Shown one piece after another: positions 1 to 6,489 of a DNA stretch of 11,190 bases. The notes under the pieces are model-generated. The model saw only the letters and a list, made by a program, of their open reading frames with translations, did no database searches and was not told where the DNA came from. Within the stretch, counting starts at the first letter, position 1; every line of letters starts with the position of its first letter. Location of the stretch: the NCBI GenBank assembly GCA_002405555.1, contig DHMA01000066.1, positions 203-11,392 on the forward strand. The letters are read 5' to 3'. A program made the translations under genes and the position numbers. Origin of the DNA: Opitutia bacterium UBA4654 (GTDB taxonomy: Bacteria; Verrucomicrobiota; Verrucomicrobiia; Opitutales; Intestinicryptomonadaceae).

Positions 1-124
1 CAATTTCCGTTGCAAGCAAGTCGCTGGCGGAGGGAGACGAGGGTTTCTGGGGCTCGGCGGCCTGAACTTCTGCGACCGGAGCTTCCGCCGCGACCGCTTC
101 CTGTTTTTTCTGTTCTTCGCTCAT
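1..124 (-). CDS. rpsK: Probable 30S ribosomal protein S11, N-terminal extension only (partial)
   Basis: An ATG at 122..124 opens a frame that stays open to the window edge, giving 41 residues: MSEEQKKQEAVAAEAPV, then an Ala/Glu/Pro/Gln-rich stretch, then SSPSASDLLATEI. This part has no S11 signature. Bacterial S11 normally starts within some 10 to 20 residues of its conserved core, so if this is S11 it carries a low-complexity acidic extension, as I recall for some Verrucomicrobiota. The identification rests on position: rpsK follows rpsM in nearly all bacteria, the gap is 19 bases, and the strand is the same. The alternative is an unrelated lineage-specific gene. No clear Shine-Dalgarno is seen before the ATG. 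Confidence 0.6.
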   Translation of the reverse strand, partial: MSEEQKKQEAVAAEAPVAEVQAAEPQKPSSPSASDLLATEI

Positions 125-143
125 GAAAAATTAATTCGAATTG

Positions 144-518
144 TTATTTCTTGGTGACAACGCCGACCGTCTTGCGTGCGCCCTTGCGGGTACGCGCGTT
201 TGTGCTCGTGCGCTGTCCGCGTACGGGAAGACCCTTTGCGTGGCGGAGACCGCGGTACGATTTGATTGCCGAGAGGCGTTTCAAATTGCCGATGATTTCG
301 CGGCGGAGGTCGCCCTCAAGCTTGTACTGGCGTTCCGCAACGACGTTCATGATTTTGTTAATCAATTCTTCGTTGAGTTCGCTTGCGCGCATGGATTCGG
401 GGATTCCGCATTCTCCGCAGATGATTTTCGCGCGGGCGGGACCGATACCATAGATGTATTGAAGCGCGAATTCGACGCGCTTGTTATTGGGAATATCTAC
501 TCCTAATAGTCTTGGCAT
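144..518 (-). CDS. rpsM: 30S ribosomal protein S13
   Basis: S13 is in the 30S head, forms bridges to L5 and the 23S A-site finger, and its C-terminal tail touches the P-site tRNA. The 124-residue length is normal (about 115 to 125). It starts MPRLLGVDIPNNKRVEFALQYIYGIGPARAK and has the helix-two-turn-helix region. The conserved basic end is SYRGLRHAKGLPVRGQRTSTNARTRKG, with the tail ARKTVGVVTKK. A CGEC pair at the first turn (IICGECGIPE) is unusual for S13, but with only two cysteines it is not a full zinc site. The ribosome binding site is weak (ACGGA 6 bases before the ATG). The probable rpsK start lies 19 bases after the stop. Confidence 0.97.
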   Translation of the reverse strand: MPRLLGVDIPNNKRVEFALQYIYGIGPARAKIICGECGIPESMRASELNEELINKIMNVVAERQYKLEGDLRREIIGNLKRLSAIKSYRGLRHAKGLPVRGQRTSTNARTRKGARKTVGVVTKK

Positions 519-625
519 ATTTTTTCCGTTGTTAAAAAAGATGGTTTATCTTGACTGTTTTTTTTCGATTTGAAAAGTCTTTTTTTTAATTATTTGCGAC
601 AAACACGAAAACTTCGCCCCTCAAA
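519..625 (-). promoter_or_regulatory. A/T-rich spacer between map and rpsM, possible alpha-part promoter/leader
   Basis: This 107-base spacer is the longest in the window, with several A tracts on the transcribed strand. A separate promoter and autoregulatory leader for rpsM/rpsK would be expected here in many bacteria. I find an AATAAT that matches five of six bases of a -10 box but no matching -35 box, so the promoter is unproven. The spacer is too short for rpmJ plus signals, and no L36-like reading frame is seen. Confidence 0.25.
553..587 (+). terminator. Terminator-like hairpin with T-run on the opposite strand
   Basis: Read on the plus strand, GACT...TTTTC can pair with GAAAAGTC (8 bp if a GTTTT insertion in the left arm is looped out), followed by eight T residues (580..587). 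The stem is A/T-rich and weak. No plus-strand gene precedes it, so it may only dampen antisense transcription, or be chance in an A/T-rich spacer. On the operon strand no T-run follows, so it should not stop the operon. Confidence 0.2.
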
Positions 626-1393
626 CTAATCCTGCATTGGAATTGTGAGGATTTCCGCGCCTGCGTCCGTCACGAGCACCGTATGTTCAATATGGCAGCT
701 CGGCTTGCCGTCGGACGTATAAACCGTCCAGCCGTCATCGCCAACGTATATTTCGGGGCTTCCCATGGTAATCATCGGCTCAATCGCCAACGTCATTCCC
801 GCGCGGAGCACAGGCCCTGTGCCCGCCTCTCCGTAGTTGGGAATCTGCGGCTCTTCGTGCATGTGCCGCCCGACGCCGTGCCCTGTGAATTCTTCGACAA
901 TCCCGTAGCCGCACGATTCCACATAGGCCTGAATCGCCGCCGAAATGTCGCCGACTCTGTTGCCGGCCTTCGCGGCCTCTATGCCCTTGTGCAATGCAAT
1001 GTCCGTAGCTTCGACGAGTTTGCGCGTTTCGGGCGCGACGTCGCCGATAAGGACGGTTCTGGTATTGTCTCCGACAAACCCCTGATAGACCACGCTTACG
1101 TCCATGCTGACAATATCGCCCGACTTCAAAACCCTGTCCGAACCTATGCCGTGAATGACCTCGTCGTTCACCGATATGCACAGATAACCCGGATATTTCA
1201 AGCCGCCCGCTTTGTAGTGATAACACGCGCTTCGGCAGGAAAGCTCCGCCATGATTTTTTTGCCGGCCATATCAATCTCGCGGGTTGATACGCCCTCCCG
1301 TGCTATTTTGCAAAGCTTGTCCAGCACGGTAGCCGCAACCGAGCAGGCCTTGCGCATGATTTTCAAATCTCTTTCGGATTTAATAGGTATCAT
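626..1393 (-). CDS. map: Type I methionine aminopeptidase
   Basis: This cytosolic, ribosome-associated metalloenzyme removes the initiator methionine from new proteins whose second residue is small. The 255-residue product fits type I (about 250 to 265). All five metal ligands are visible by alignment from memory to E. coli: Asp98 (SMDVSV), Asp109 (GDNTRT), His172 (GHGVG), Glu205 (AIEPM) and Glu236 (IEHTV). The catalytic histidines are His81 (VIHGI) and His179 (MHEEPQ). The N-terminus MIPIKSERDLKIMRKA is typical, without a zinc-binding extension. The ATG has no clear Shine-Dalgarno and lies after a 77-base leader with a hairpin and a mini-ORF. Downstream come rpsM and probable rpsK; infA and rpmJ, often found here, are absent. 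Confidence 0.96.
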   Translation of the reverse strand: MIPIKSERDLKIMRKACSVAATVLDKLCKIAREGVSTREIDMAGKKIMAELSCRSACYHYKAGGLKYPGYLCISVNDEVIHGIGSDRVLKSGDIVSMDVSVVYQGFVGDNTRTVLIGDVAPETRKLVEATDIALHKGIEAAKAGNRVGDISAAIQAYVESCGYGIVEEFTGHGVGRHMHEEPQIPNYGEAGTGPVLRAGMTLAIEPMITMGSPEIYVGDDGWTVYTSDGKPSCHIEHTVLVTDAGAEILTIPMQD

Positions 1394-1405
1394 ACGACAC
1401 GCCGT

Positions 1406-1426
1406 CTATCTAATTGTTGGTATCAT
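1406..1426 (-). other. Six-codon leader ORF upstream of map
   Basis: ATG ATA CCA ACA ATT AGA TAG encodes Met-Ile-Pro-Thr-Ile-Arg and stops. It is in the same frame as map, whose start is 33 bases further on. The map start repeats the same opening (ATGATACC). Plus-strand GGTATCAT occurs at both places, 1386..1393 and 1419..1426, suggesting a small local duplication that left a stop-terminated false start. Whether it is translated is not known. Confidence 0.2.
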
Positions 1427-1451
1427 TAAAAGAACAATGCGCAACTATCGT

Positions 1452-1475
1452 TCCGATTCGCAATGCCGAATCAGA
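1452..1475 (-). other. Small hairpin at the end of secY
   Basis: A 6-bp perfect stem (GATTCG/CGAATC, 6-base loop) spans the secY stop codon (TGA at 1471..1473). After one mismatch a few more pairs can form. No T-run follows directly, so it is not a classical terminator. It could slow or protect the mRNA between secY and map. It is weak and may be chance. Confidence 0.25.
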
Positions 1476-2925
1476 GGCAGTTGCGGACAGCCCAAGCCGC
1501 CAAGCCGACGAAGAAAATCGTCAACAGGGGCGTCCAGAGTGCCCAAAGGTTTTTGATTTCGCTCGTATCGAGCATCTGCCGCGTCTGGCCGACGCTGCGC
1601 CCGCGAATGCGGCCCTTTTTCAGGAAGCCGTCGTAGTGGCGTTGCAGCAGGTATGTTTCGATTTGGCGCATGGTGTCGAGCGAGACGCCGACTGCGATGA
1701 GCGCGCCCGTACCTCCGAAGAAGTAGGCTATTTTCTGGGGAATGCCCCAGTAGGTCATCAAAACGTGGGGCAAAATCGCGATAATCACGAGGAACACCGC
1801 GCCCGCAAAAGTCAAACGGGTCATTACGAAGTCGAGGAATTTTGCCGTGGGTTCTCCGGGGCGAACGCCGGGGATATACCCGCTGTTGCGTTTCAGTTCG
1901 TCGGAGATTTGGAGCGGTTTGAACATAATCGACACCCAGAAATAGCTGAACGCGAATACGAGCGAACCGTATATCAAGTTGTATGTGGAAAGGTTGAACT
2001 GTCCGAAAATCTGTTGCGGGAACAGCAACAATGCGCTCGCAAAGATGATGGGCATAACGCCCGCGTAGTTTACTTTCAGCGGCAGGTAGGAGCTTTGTCC
2101 GCCCATGAGTTTTCTGCCGACGACGCGCTTTGCGTACTGGACGGGAATCTTGCGGACAGCCTGCAAAATCATGATGATTGCCGCCGTTACCGCGAGGAGG
2201 AACGCGAGCATCAAAACAGCCTGCGGAATGCCCATGCTTGCGCTTTCCGCGCCGACCGCCCTATCGAATACCATGTGGTACGCCTGCGTGCAGGCTCCGG
2301 GGAGAGTGTCGATGATGCCGACTGTGATGATTATCGAAACGCCGTTTCCGACGCCCCTTTGTGTAATTTGTTCGCCGAGCCAAGTGAGAATCATGCAACC
2401 CGCCGTCATCAAAACTACGCTGACGACGAAGAAAATCGGGATATTTCCCGCCACGATAATCGAGCCCCACTGCGCGGTGTCGAAGCCCGAAAAGAACGTT
2501 CCGGGGCTGTAAACGAGCGCGTAGGTTATCATCGAGCCCTGAATTGCGCCGATGAGAAGTGTCAGGTAGCGCGTATACTGGGCGATTTTCTGTCTGCCCG
2601 TATCGCCTTCCTGCATGAGGCGAGCCAAGCTCGGCATGACTGCGCCCATGAGTTGAAGGATAATCGAGGCGCTGATGTAGGGCATAATGCCCAGCGCGAA
2701 AATCGCGCCGTTTACCATCGCGCCGCCGGTGAACATATTATAGAGACCGGCAAGGCCGCCGCCATCACTCGACGCCGATGCGTAGAAATTCTGCAACGGC
2801 GACGGGTCAACGCCCGGCAACGGGATACCCGCGCCGACGCGCGCAATAAAAATAAGCCCCAGCGTCAGAAAAATTCTCTGGCGCAATTCGGGGATTTTAA
2901 AGCAGTTTGTGAAAGCGGCAAACAT
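1471..2925 (-). CDS. secY: Preprotein translocase channel SecY with extra C-terminal helix
   Basis: SecY forms the protein-conducting channel of the cytoplasmic membrane together with SecE and SecG. The 484-residue product is longer than E. coli SecY (443). Ten expected membrane segments are visible. The plug region and TM2 lie around residues 58 to 95 (LYNMFTGGAM, IFALGIMPYISASIILQL), and the cytosolic C5 loop with the ribosome/SecA-contact arginine (GVRPGEPTAKFLDFVMTRL, Arg355) is intact. The usual C-terminus ends near residue 443 (YDGFLKKGRIRGR). Here about 41 residues follow, with a strongly hydrophobic stretch at 460 to 480 (LWALWTPLLTIFFVGLAAWAV) and a tail RNCL. This would be an eleventh helix and would place the C-terminus outside. 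In the gap after rplO TAGGAAAT occurs twice, the second overlapping the ATG. CAGG sits 6 bases upstream. Confidence 0.96.
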   Translation of the reverse strand: MFAAFTNCFKIPELRQRIFLTLGLIFIARVGAGIPLPGVDPSPLQNFYASASSDGGGLAGLYNMFTGGAMVNGAIFALGIMPYISASIILQLMGAVMPSLARLMQEGDTGRQKIAQYTRYLTLLIGAIQGSMITYALVYSPGTFFSGFDTAQWGSIIVAGNIPIFFVVSVVLMTAGCMILTWLGEQITQRGVGNGVSIIITVGIIDTLPGACTQAYHMVFDRAVGAESASMGIPQAVLMLAFLLAVTAAIIMILQAVRKIPVQYAKRVVGRKLMGGQSSYLPLKVNYAGVMPIIFASALLLFPQQIFGQFNLSTYNLIYGSLVFAFSYFWVSIMFKPLQISDELKRNSGYIPGVRPGEPTAKFLDFVMTRLTFAGAVFLVIIAILPHVLMTYWGIPQKIAYFFGGTGALIAVGVSLDTMRQIETYLLQRHYDGFLKKGRIRGRSVGQTRQMLDTSEIKNLWALWTPLLTIFFVGLAAWAVRNCL

Positions 2926-2948
2926 TTCCTACCTGTCTATAATATTTC

Positions 2949-3410
2949 CTACTTGGCTTCCTCTGCGGGAGCGTTTACGACGGCCTTGCCGCCTGCGGCT
3001 TCGATTTTCTTTACGGCAGTTTCCGAGAACTTGTCGGCTTTTACGACAACCTTCTTCGTCAATTCGCCGTTTCCGAGAATCTTGACCAGAGGCGCGCTGG
3101 CGCGAACCAAACCCGCCACGACCAAGTCGTCGCGCGTGATTTCTTCGAGTCCGAGTTCTTCGAGGTCGCCGACGTTGACCGTGGCGTACTCAACCCTGAA
3201 CTTGAAGTTGTTGAAGCCGCGGTGCGGAAGCTTGCGGTACAAAGGCATTTGACCGCCTTCGAAACCGGGACGGACGTGTCCGCCGCTACGGGCCTTCGCG
3301 CCCTTGTGGCCGCGGCCCGACGTCTTGCCGTGTCCGCTGCCGACGCCGCAACCGCGGCGTTTGCTTGCGTGTTTGGCACCCTGTGGATTGGAGAGAGCGT
3401 GCAATTTCAT
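2949..3410 (-). CDS. rplO: 50S ribosomal protein L15
   Basis: L15 is a late-assembly 50S protein with a long glycine/arginine-rich N-terminal arm that penetrates rRNA. The product is 153 residues (typically 144 to 150). The N-terminal arm runs from about residue 8 to 60 (PQGAKHASKRRGCGVGSGHGKTSGRGHKG, then GFEGGQMPLYRKLPHRGF). The globular part has YATVNVGDLEELG and VKILGNGELTKKVVVKADKFSETAVKKIEAAGGK. The tail ends VNAPAEEAK, slightly acidic. AAAGGAG lies 10 bases upstream, directly after the rpsE stop. The gap between rpsE and rplO is only 18 bases, so no rpmD can lie between them. Confidence 0.96.
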   Translation of the reverse strand: MKLHALSNPQGAKHASKRRGCGVGSGHGKTSGRGHKGAKARSGGHVRPGFEGGQMPLYRKLPHRGFNNFKFRVEYATVNVGDLEELGLEEITRDDLVVAGLVRASAPLVKILGNGELTKKVVVKADKFSETAVKKIEAAGGKAVVNAPAEEAK

Positions 3411-3428
3411 TTTCTTAAAACTCCTTTT

Positions 3429-3932
3429 TTAGCTTCTCTGCGCGCGGATTGCCTCCGCCGTGCGGAGCTGCGAAAGCGCGTTGAGAGTTGCGTTGACCAT
3501 TGCCATGTCGTTGTTCGAACCGAGCGATTTGCTCAGAACGTCCTTGATGCCGACCGCTTCGAGAACGGCGCGTACTCCGCCGCCCGCGATAACGCCCGTA
3601 CCGGGGGAAGCCGGACGGAGCAGCACAATGCCGCCGTCGAACTCGCCGCGCACGTCGTGGGGAATGGTGTTGTCTTTGAGGCTTACGGGCTTCATCACCT
3701 TGCGGGCGCGTTCCGACGCCTTCTTGATTGCGTCCGGAACTTCCTTTGCCTTGCCGTATCCCAAGCCGACATTGCCCTTACCGTCGCCGATAACGACCAA
3801 CGCCGAGAATGTGAAACGACGTCCGCCCTTTACGACCTTCGCGCAACGATTGATGTGGACAACCTTTTCGATAAGTTCGGGGCCTGCGTCTTTTTCGGCT
3901 TCGACTTTTCTGTTTTTAAATTCTCTGCTCAT
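3429..3932 (-). CDS. rpsE: 30S ribosomal protein S5
   Basis: S5 helps form the mRNA entry channel and takes part in decoding accuracy. The 167-residue product is the normal length. Its N-terminal double-stranded RNA-binding domain includes LIEKVVHINRCAKVVKGGRRF and the VVIGDGKGNVGLGYGKAKEVPDAI glycine-rich loop at about residues 47 to 69. The C-terminal domain has RPASPGTGVIAGGGVRAVLEAVGIKDVLSKSLGSNN. The 11-base gap to rplR (TAA, then CTACGCAAAA) has no Shine-Dalgarno, so reinitiation after rplR is the likely mode. The next gene is rplO; rpmD, which normally separates the two, is missing. Confidence 0.96.
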   Translation of the reverse strand: MSREFKNRKVEAEKDAGPELIEKVVHINRCAKVVKGGRRFTFSALVVIGDGKGNVGLGYGKAKEVPDAIKKASERARKVMKPVSLKDNTIPHDVRGEFDGGIVLLRPASPGTGVIAGGGVRAVLEAVGIKDVLSKSLGSNNDMAMVNATLNALSQLRTAEAIRAQRS

Positions 3933-3943
3933 TTTTGCGTAGA

Positions 3944-4306
3944 TTAGAAGTTAATGCCTGCCGAACGAACCGCATCGGCGAATGTCTTGACGCAGCCGTG
4001 GTAGCGGCGCGAGCCCCTGTCGAAAACGACCGCCTCGACGCCAATAGCCTTGAGCTTCGCGCCGAATTTTTCGCCGACGAGCTTTGCGCCCGCAACATTC
4101 GGGAGAACCTTCTCGCCTTTCAGCTCCTTGCCCGTTGTGCAGAGAGCCGCGAGGGTCTTGCCCGCCTTGTCGTCTATGCACTGCGCATAGACGTGCTTGT
4201 TCGAGAAGCATACAGCCAGTCTCGGACGTTCCGCCGTGCCCTTCACCTTGCGGCGAACGCGCCAGCGGCGTTTCTGTTCCAAAATTTTCTTTGTTTCCAA
4301 TTTCAT
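3944..4306 (-). CDS. rplR: 50S ribosomal protein L18
   Basis: L18 binds 5S rRNA with L5 and delivers it to the 50S central protuberance. The product is 120 residues, the normal bacterial length. Basic N-terminal region KKILEQKRRWRVRRKVKGTAERPRLAV, then FSNKHVYAQCIDDKAGKTL, GAKLVGEKFGAKLKAIGVEAVVFDRGSRRYHGCVKTFADAVRSAGINF are all L18 signatures, including the conserved FDRG(G/S)-YHG segment. AAAGGA 7 bases upstream supports the ATG. The stop TAA is followed after 11 bases by rpsE, whose gap has no visible Shine-Dalgarno. Confidence 0.96.
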   Translation of the reverse strand: MKLETKKILEQKRRWRVRRKVKGTAERPRLAVCFSNKHVYAQCIDDKAGKTLAALCTTGKELKGEKVLPNVAGAKLVGEKFGAKLKAIGVEAVVFDRGSRRYHGCVKTFADAVRSAGINF

Positions 4307-4332
4307 TTTCGTATCCTTTCAGTGCCGCGAGA

Positions 4333-4881
4333 TTACGCAGTCTTCTTGCCTTCCTTGCGACGGACGAATTCTCCGTGAATTCTGACACCCTTGCCCTTGT
4401 AGGGTTCGACGGGATAGAAGTGTTTGAGGTCGCTCGCAACCTGGCCGACCATGTGCTTGCTCGCGCCAGAAACCGTCACGAGGGGGTTTCTGTCGGGAGT
4501 TTCGCCGATGACCACCGTGATGCCTTCGGGTACTTCGTAAATGCAGGGGTGCGCATAACCGAGGGAAAGCGTAAGCGTCTTGCCCTTCAATTCCGCCTTG
4601 AAACCAACGCCCTTGATTTCGAGAACCTTCTGGTAGCCCTCTACTACGCCCTTGACCATGCCCGCAATAATGCTGCGCGCAGTGCCGTGCATCGCGTTCG
4701 AGTGGCGCGACGCCGAAGCGGGATTGACGTGGATTTCGTCGCCTTCAAGCTTGATGTCGATAGCCGTGCCGAAGTTCTGGCTGAGTTTGCCCTTCGCGCC
4801 TTCGACCGAAACTGTGTTGTCCTTTACGGACGCTTTCACGCCCGCGGGAACTTTAACGGGAAGTTTACCAATTCTGCTCAT
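4333..4881 (-). CDS. rplF: 50S ribosomal protein L6
   Basis: L6 lies near the factor-binding site and the sarcin-ricin loop, and is made of two related domains. The 182-residue product matches the usual 176 to 180. Domain 1 starts MSRIGKLPVKVPAGVKASV and includes VEGAKGKLSQNF. The linker and domain 2 carry VKGVVEGYQKVLEIKGVGFKAEL, LSLGYAHPCIYEVPEGI and the diagnostic GASKHMVGQVASDL, then EPYKGKGVRIHGEFVRRKEGKK. A TAAGGAAG sequence formed by the rpsH stop sits 6 bases before the ATG, so translation is probably coupled. rplR follows after 26 bases. Confidence 0.97.
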   Translation of the reverse strand: MSRIGKLPVKVPAGVKASVKDNTVSVEGAKGKLSQNFGTAIDIKLEGDEIHVNPASASRHSNAMHGTARSIIAGMVKGVVEGYQKVLEIKGVGFKAELKGKTLTLSLGYAHPCIYEVPEGITVVIGETPDRNPLVTVSGASKHMVGQVASDLKHFYPVEPYKGKGVRIHGEFVRRKEGKKTA

Positions 4882-4890
4882 ATGTCTTCC

Positions 4891-5286
4891 TTACCAAACT
4901 TTGCAGAGGATTTCGCCGCCGACCTTCTTCGCGCGGCAGTCCGAGTCTTTCAATACGCCCTTGGAGGTCGTAAGAATCGAAATGCCCATGCCGTTGAGAA
5001 CGCGGGGAATGTTGCGGTATTCGTAGTATGTGCGGCAACCGGGGGTGCTGACGCGGGTGATGCCCGTCAACGCCGATACGCCGTTCATATACTTCATGTT
5101 GATTGTAATGATTTTCTGCGCCTTCTCGCCCGATACTTCAAAAGAGGCAATGTAGCCTTCGTCTTTGAGAATCGACGCGATGCCTTCGCGGATTTTCGAC
5201 CACTGCGCTGTGCAGACGTCCTTGCCTGCCTTGCTCGCGTTGCGGACGATTGTCAGAAAGTCGCCAATGCTGTCGTGAGTTGCCAT
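4891..5286 (-). CDS. rpsH: 30S ribosomal protein S8
   Basis: S8 is a primary binder of the central domain of 16S rRNA; in E. coli it also represses the spc operon by binding its mRNA. The product is 131 residues (usually 130 to 132). It shows DSIGDFLTIVRNASKAGK at the start, the middle KDEGYIASFEV segment, and the C-terminal STPGCRTYYEYRNIPRVLNGMGISILTTSKGVLKD, a close match to the conserved motif around SKPGLRVY and the ST(S/N)KGVM region. It has four cysteines (DVCT, PGCR, SDCR, ILCK), more than usual. These are not arranged as a metal site I recognise. AAGGA 8 bases upstream supports the start. Confidence 0.96.
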   Translation of the reverse strand: MATHDSIGDFLTIVRNASKAGKDVCTAQWSKIREGIASILKDEGYIASFEVSGEKAQKIITINMKYMNGVSALTGITRVSTPGCRTYYEYRNIPRVLNGMGISILTTSKGVLKDSDCRAKKVGGEILCKVW

Positions 5287-5304
5287 ATTATTTTTCCTTT
5301 CGCA

Positions 5305-5610
5305 TTACCACGATGATTTTGTGACGCCGGGCAATTTGCCGTCGAGAGCAAGCTCGCGGAAAGTTATGCGCGACACGCCGAACTTGCGGATTACACCGCG
5401 CGGACGTCCCGTGATGGAACAACGGTTGCGGATGCGGATTTTCGAGGCGTTGCGCGGAAGCTTGCAGAGCTTGCGCTGCGCCGCGAAGAAGTCTTCGTCG
5501 GACGTTTTCGGGTCCTTGATGATTTTTTTCAGTTCCGCTTTCTTGGCGGCGTATTTCGCCGTCAATCTCATACGCTTCAAATTGCGCTCTATGGAGGATT
5601 TCTTAGCCAT
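5305..5610 (-). CDS. rpsN: 30S ribosomal protein S14, zinc-free long form
   Basis: S14 is in the head of the 30S subunit and is needed for late assembly. The 101-residue length and the single cysteine in NRCSITGRPRG identify the zinc-independent (C-) long form rather than the about 61-residue form with two CxxC pairs. The N-terminal MAKKSSIERNLKR, the central LCKLPRNASKIRIRNRC and the C-terminal RKFGVSRITFRELALDGKLPGVTKSSW are the family signature. No clear Shine-Dalgarno is visible in the 18-base gap after rplE. rpsH follows 18 bases on and has a GAAAGGA. Choice of the zinc-free form means this protein places no demand on zinc. Confidence 0.96.
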   Translation of the reverse strand: MAKKSSIERNLKRMRLTAKYAAKKAELKKIIKDPKTSDEDFFAAQRKLCKLPRNASKIRIRNRCSITGRPRGVIRKFGVSRITFRELALDGKLPGVTKSSW

Positions 5611-5628
5611 GTCTGTGCCGTTTACTTG

Positions 5629-6204
5629 TTATTTGTTTGCGGCGGCCGCTGCCTGTTCGGCTGCGTTCTTGCGGAAGGGCATGCCCAAAAGCTTCAAAAG
5701 CTCTCTGCCGGACTTGTCGTCCTTCGCCGTCGTGACGATTGTGATGTCCATACCGATGTTCTTGCGACCGGGGTCTACCGTGACTTCGGGGAAAATTGTG
5801 TGGTCGGCAACGCCGTAGCTGTAATTGCCCGCGCCGTCGAAACGGTTGCCCACGCCGCGGAAGTCGCGAATGGACGGCAATACTACCGCTATGAATTTAT
5901 AGAGGAAGTCCCACATAGCCGCGCCGCGCAAGGTTACCTTGACGCCGTTGGGCTGTCCCGCGCGCAGCTTGAAGTTCGCGATGCTCTTGCCCGCCTTTAC
6001 GACGACAGGCTGCTGTCCCGCTATCTTCGCGATTTCCTTGACCACTTCCGGTACCCATTCCTTGGAGGCGTCGCTTCGGATTGCCGAATTGATTACGATT
6101 TTCTCCAACGTGGGCACGACGTGCGGATTGTCTATGCCGAGCGATTTTTTAAGCTCGGGCACGACCTTCTCCTGATATATTTTCTTTAATACTGGTGTGC
6201 TCAT
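5629..6204 (-). CDS. rplE: 50S ribosomal protein L5
   Basis: L5 binds 5S rRNA, is part of the central protuberance and contacts S13 across the subunit interface. The product is 191 residues compared with about 179 usually; the extra length is an alanine-rich tail (AAEQAAAAANK). Core features are present: YQEKVVPELKKSLGI at the N-terminus, the VEKI-like TLEKIVINSAI, AGQQPVVVKAGKSIANFKLRAGQPNG, the LPSIRDFRGVGNRFDGAGNYSYGVADHTIFPEV block, and ITIVTTAKDDKSGRELLKLLGMPF. The 23-base gap upstream has no good Shine-Dalgarno sequence. The start is supported by the STPVLKKIYQEKVV opening typical of the family. Confidence 0.96.
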   Translation of the reverse strand: MSTPVLKKIYQEKVVPELKKSLGIDNPHVVPTLEKIVINSAIRSDASKEWVPEVVKEIAKIAGQQPVVVKAGKSIANFKLRAGQPNGVKVTLRGAAMWDFLYKFIAVVLPSIRDFRGVGNRFDGAGNYSYGVADHTIFPEVTVDPGRKNIGMDITIVTTAKDDKSGRELLKLLGMPFRKNAAEQAAAAANK

Positions 6205-6227
6205 TTTGTTTTTATTCTATCCGCTGA

Positions 6228-6488
6228 TTACGCTTTTTTTTGCGATTTCTTCGCATCAAAACGCCCAGCCGGCATTACGTTTGAAATGTGAATCGAAGCT
6301 TCGCGTTCCACGATTGCGCCTTCCGGATTCTTTTCGCTCCTGCGTTCGTGGTGCTTGCGAAGATTCGCGCCTTCGACTACTACGCGCTCCTTCTTCGGGT
6401 CAACCAGCAAAATCTTGCCGCGTTTGCCCTTCGAAGAACCCGCGATTACTACTACTTCGTCGCCCTTCTTTACAAAACTTTTTGCCAT
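6228..6488 (-). CDS. rplX: 50S ribosomal protein L24
   Basis: L24 starts 50S assembly by binding the 5' end of 23S rRNA and later sits near the tunnel exit. The product is 86 residues, on the short side for bacteria (often about 100), because the C-terminal portion is reduced. The KOW motif is clear at residues 6 to 27 (VKKGDEVVVIAGSSKGKRG), followed by ERVVVEGANLRKHHERRSEKNPEG and IHISNVM. The start is one base after the rplN stop, with GGAGG 9 bases upstream inside rplN. rplE follows after 23 bases without an obvious Shine-Dalgarno. Confidence 0.95.
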   Translation of the reverse strand: MAKSFVKKGDEVVVIAGSSKGKRGKILLVDPKKERVVVEGANLRKHHERRSEKNPEGAIVEREASIHISNVMPAGRFDAKKSQKKA

Positions 6489-6489
6489 A

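Noticed and set aside
411..425. CGEC in S13 as a possible zinc site
   Set aside because: Only one cysteine pair is present and no other cysteine or histidine cluster is near in the sequence, so a full four-ligand site is not supported.
519..625. A sigma-70 type promoter before rpsM
   Set aside because: AATAAT is a fair -10 match, but no -35 box lies at 15 to 19 bases from it; the spacer is recorded only as possible regulatory sequence.
1414..3252. A 612-codon open frame on the plus strand opposite secY and rplO
   Set aside because: It is the complement of two unmistakable genes. Its translation is rich in Arg, His, Asp and Glu with no domain order, as expected from a GC-rich antisense frame.
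4084..5316. A 410-codon plus-strand frame opposite rplR, rplF and rpsH
   Set aside because: It crosses several conserved genes antisense, has no recognisable motif and no ribosome binding context; codon bias of the real genes explains it.
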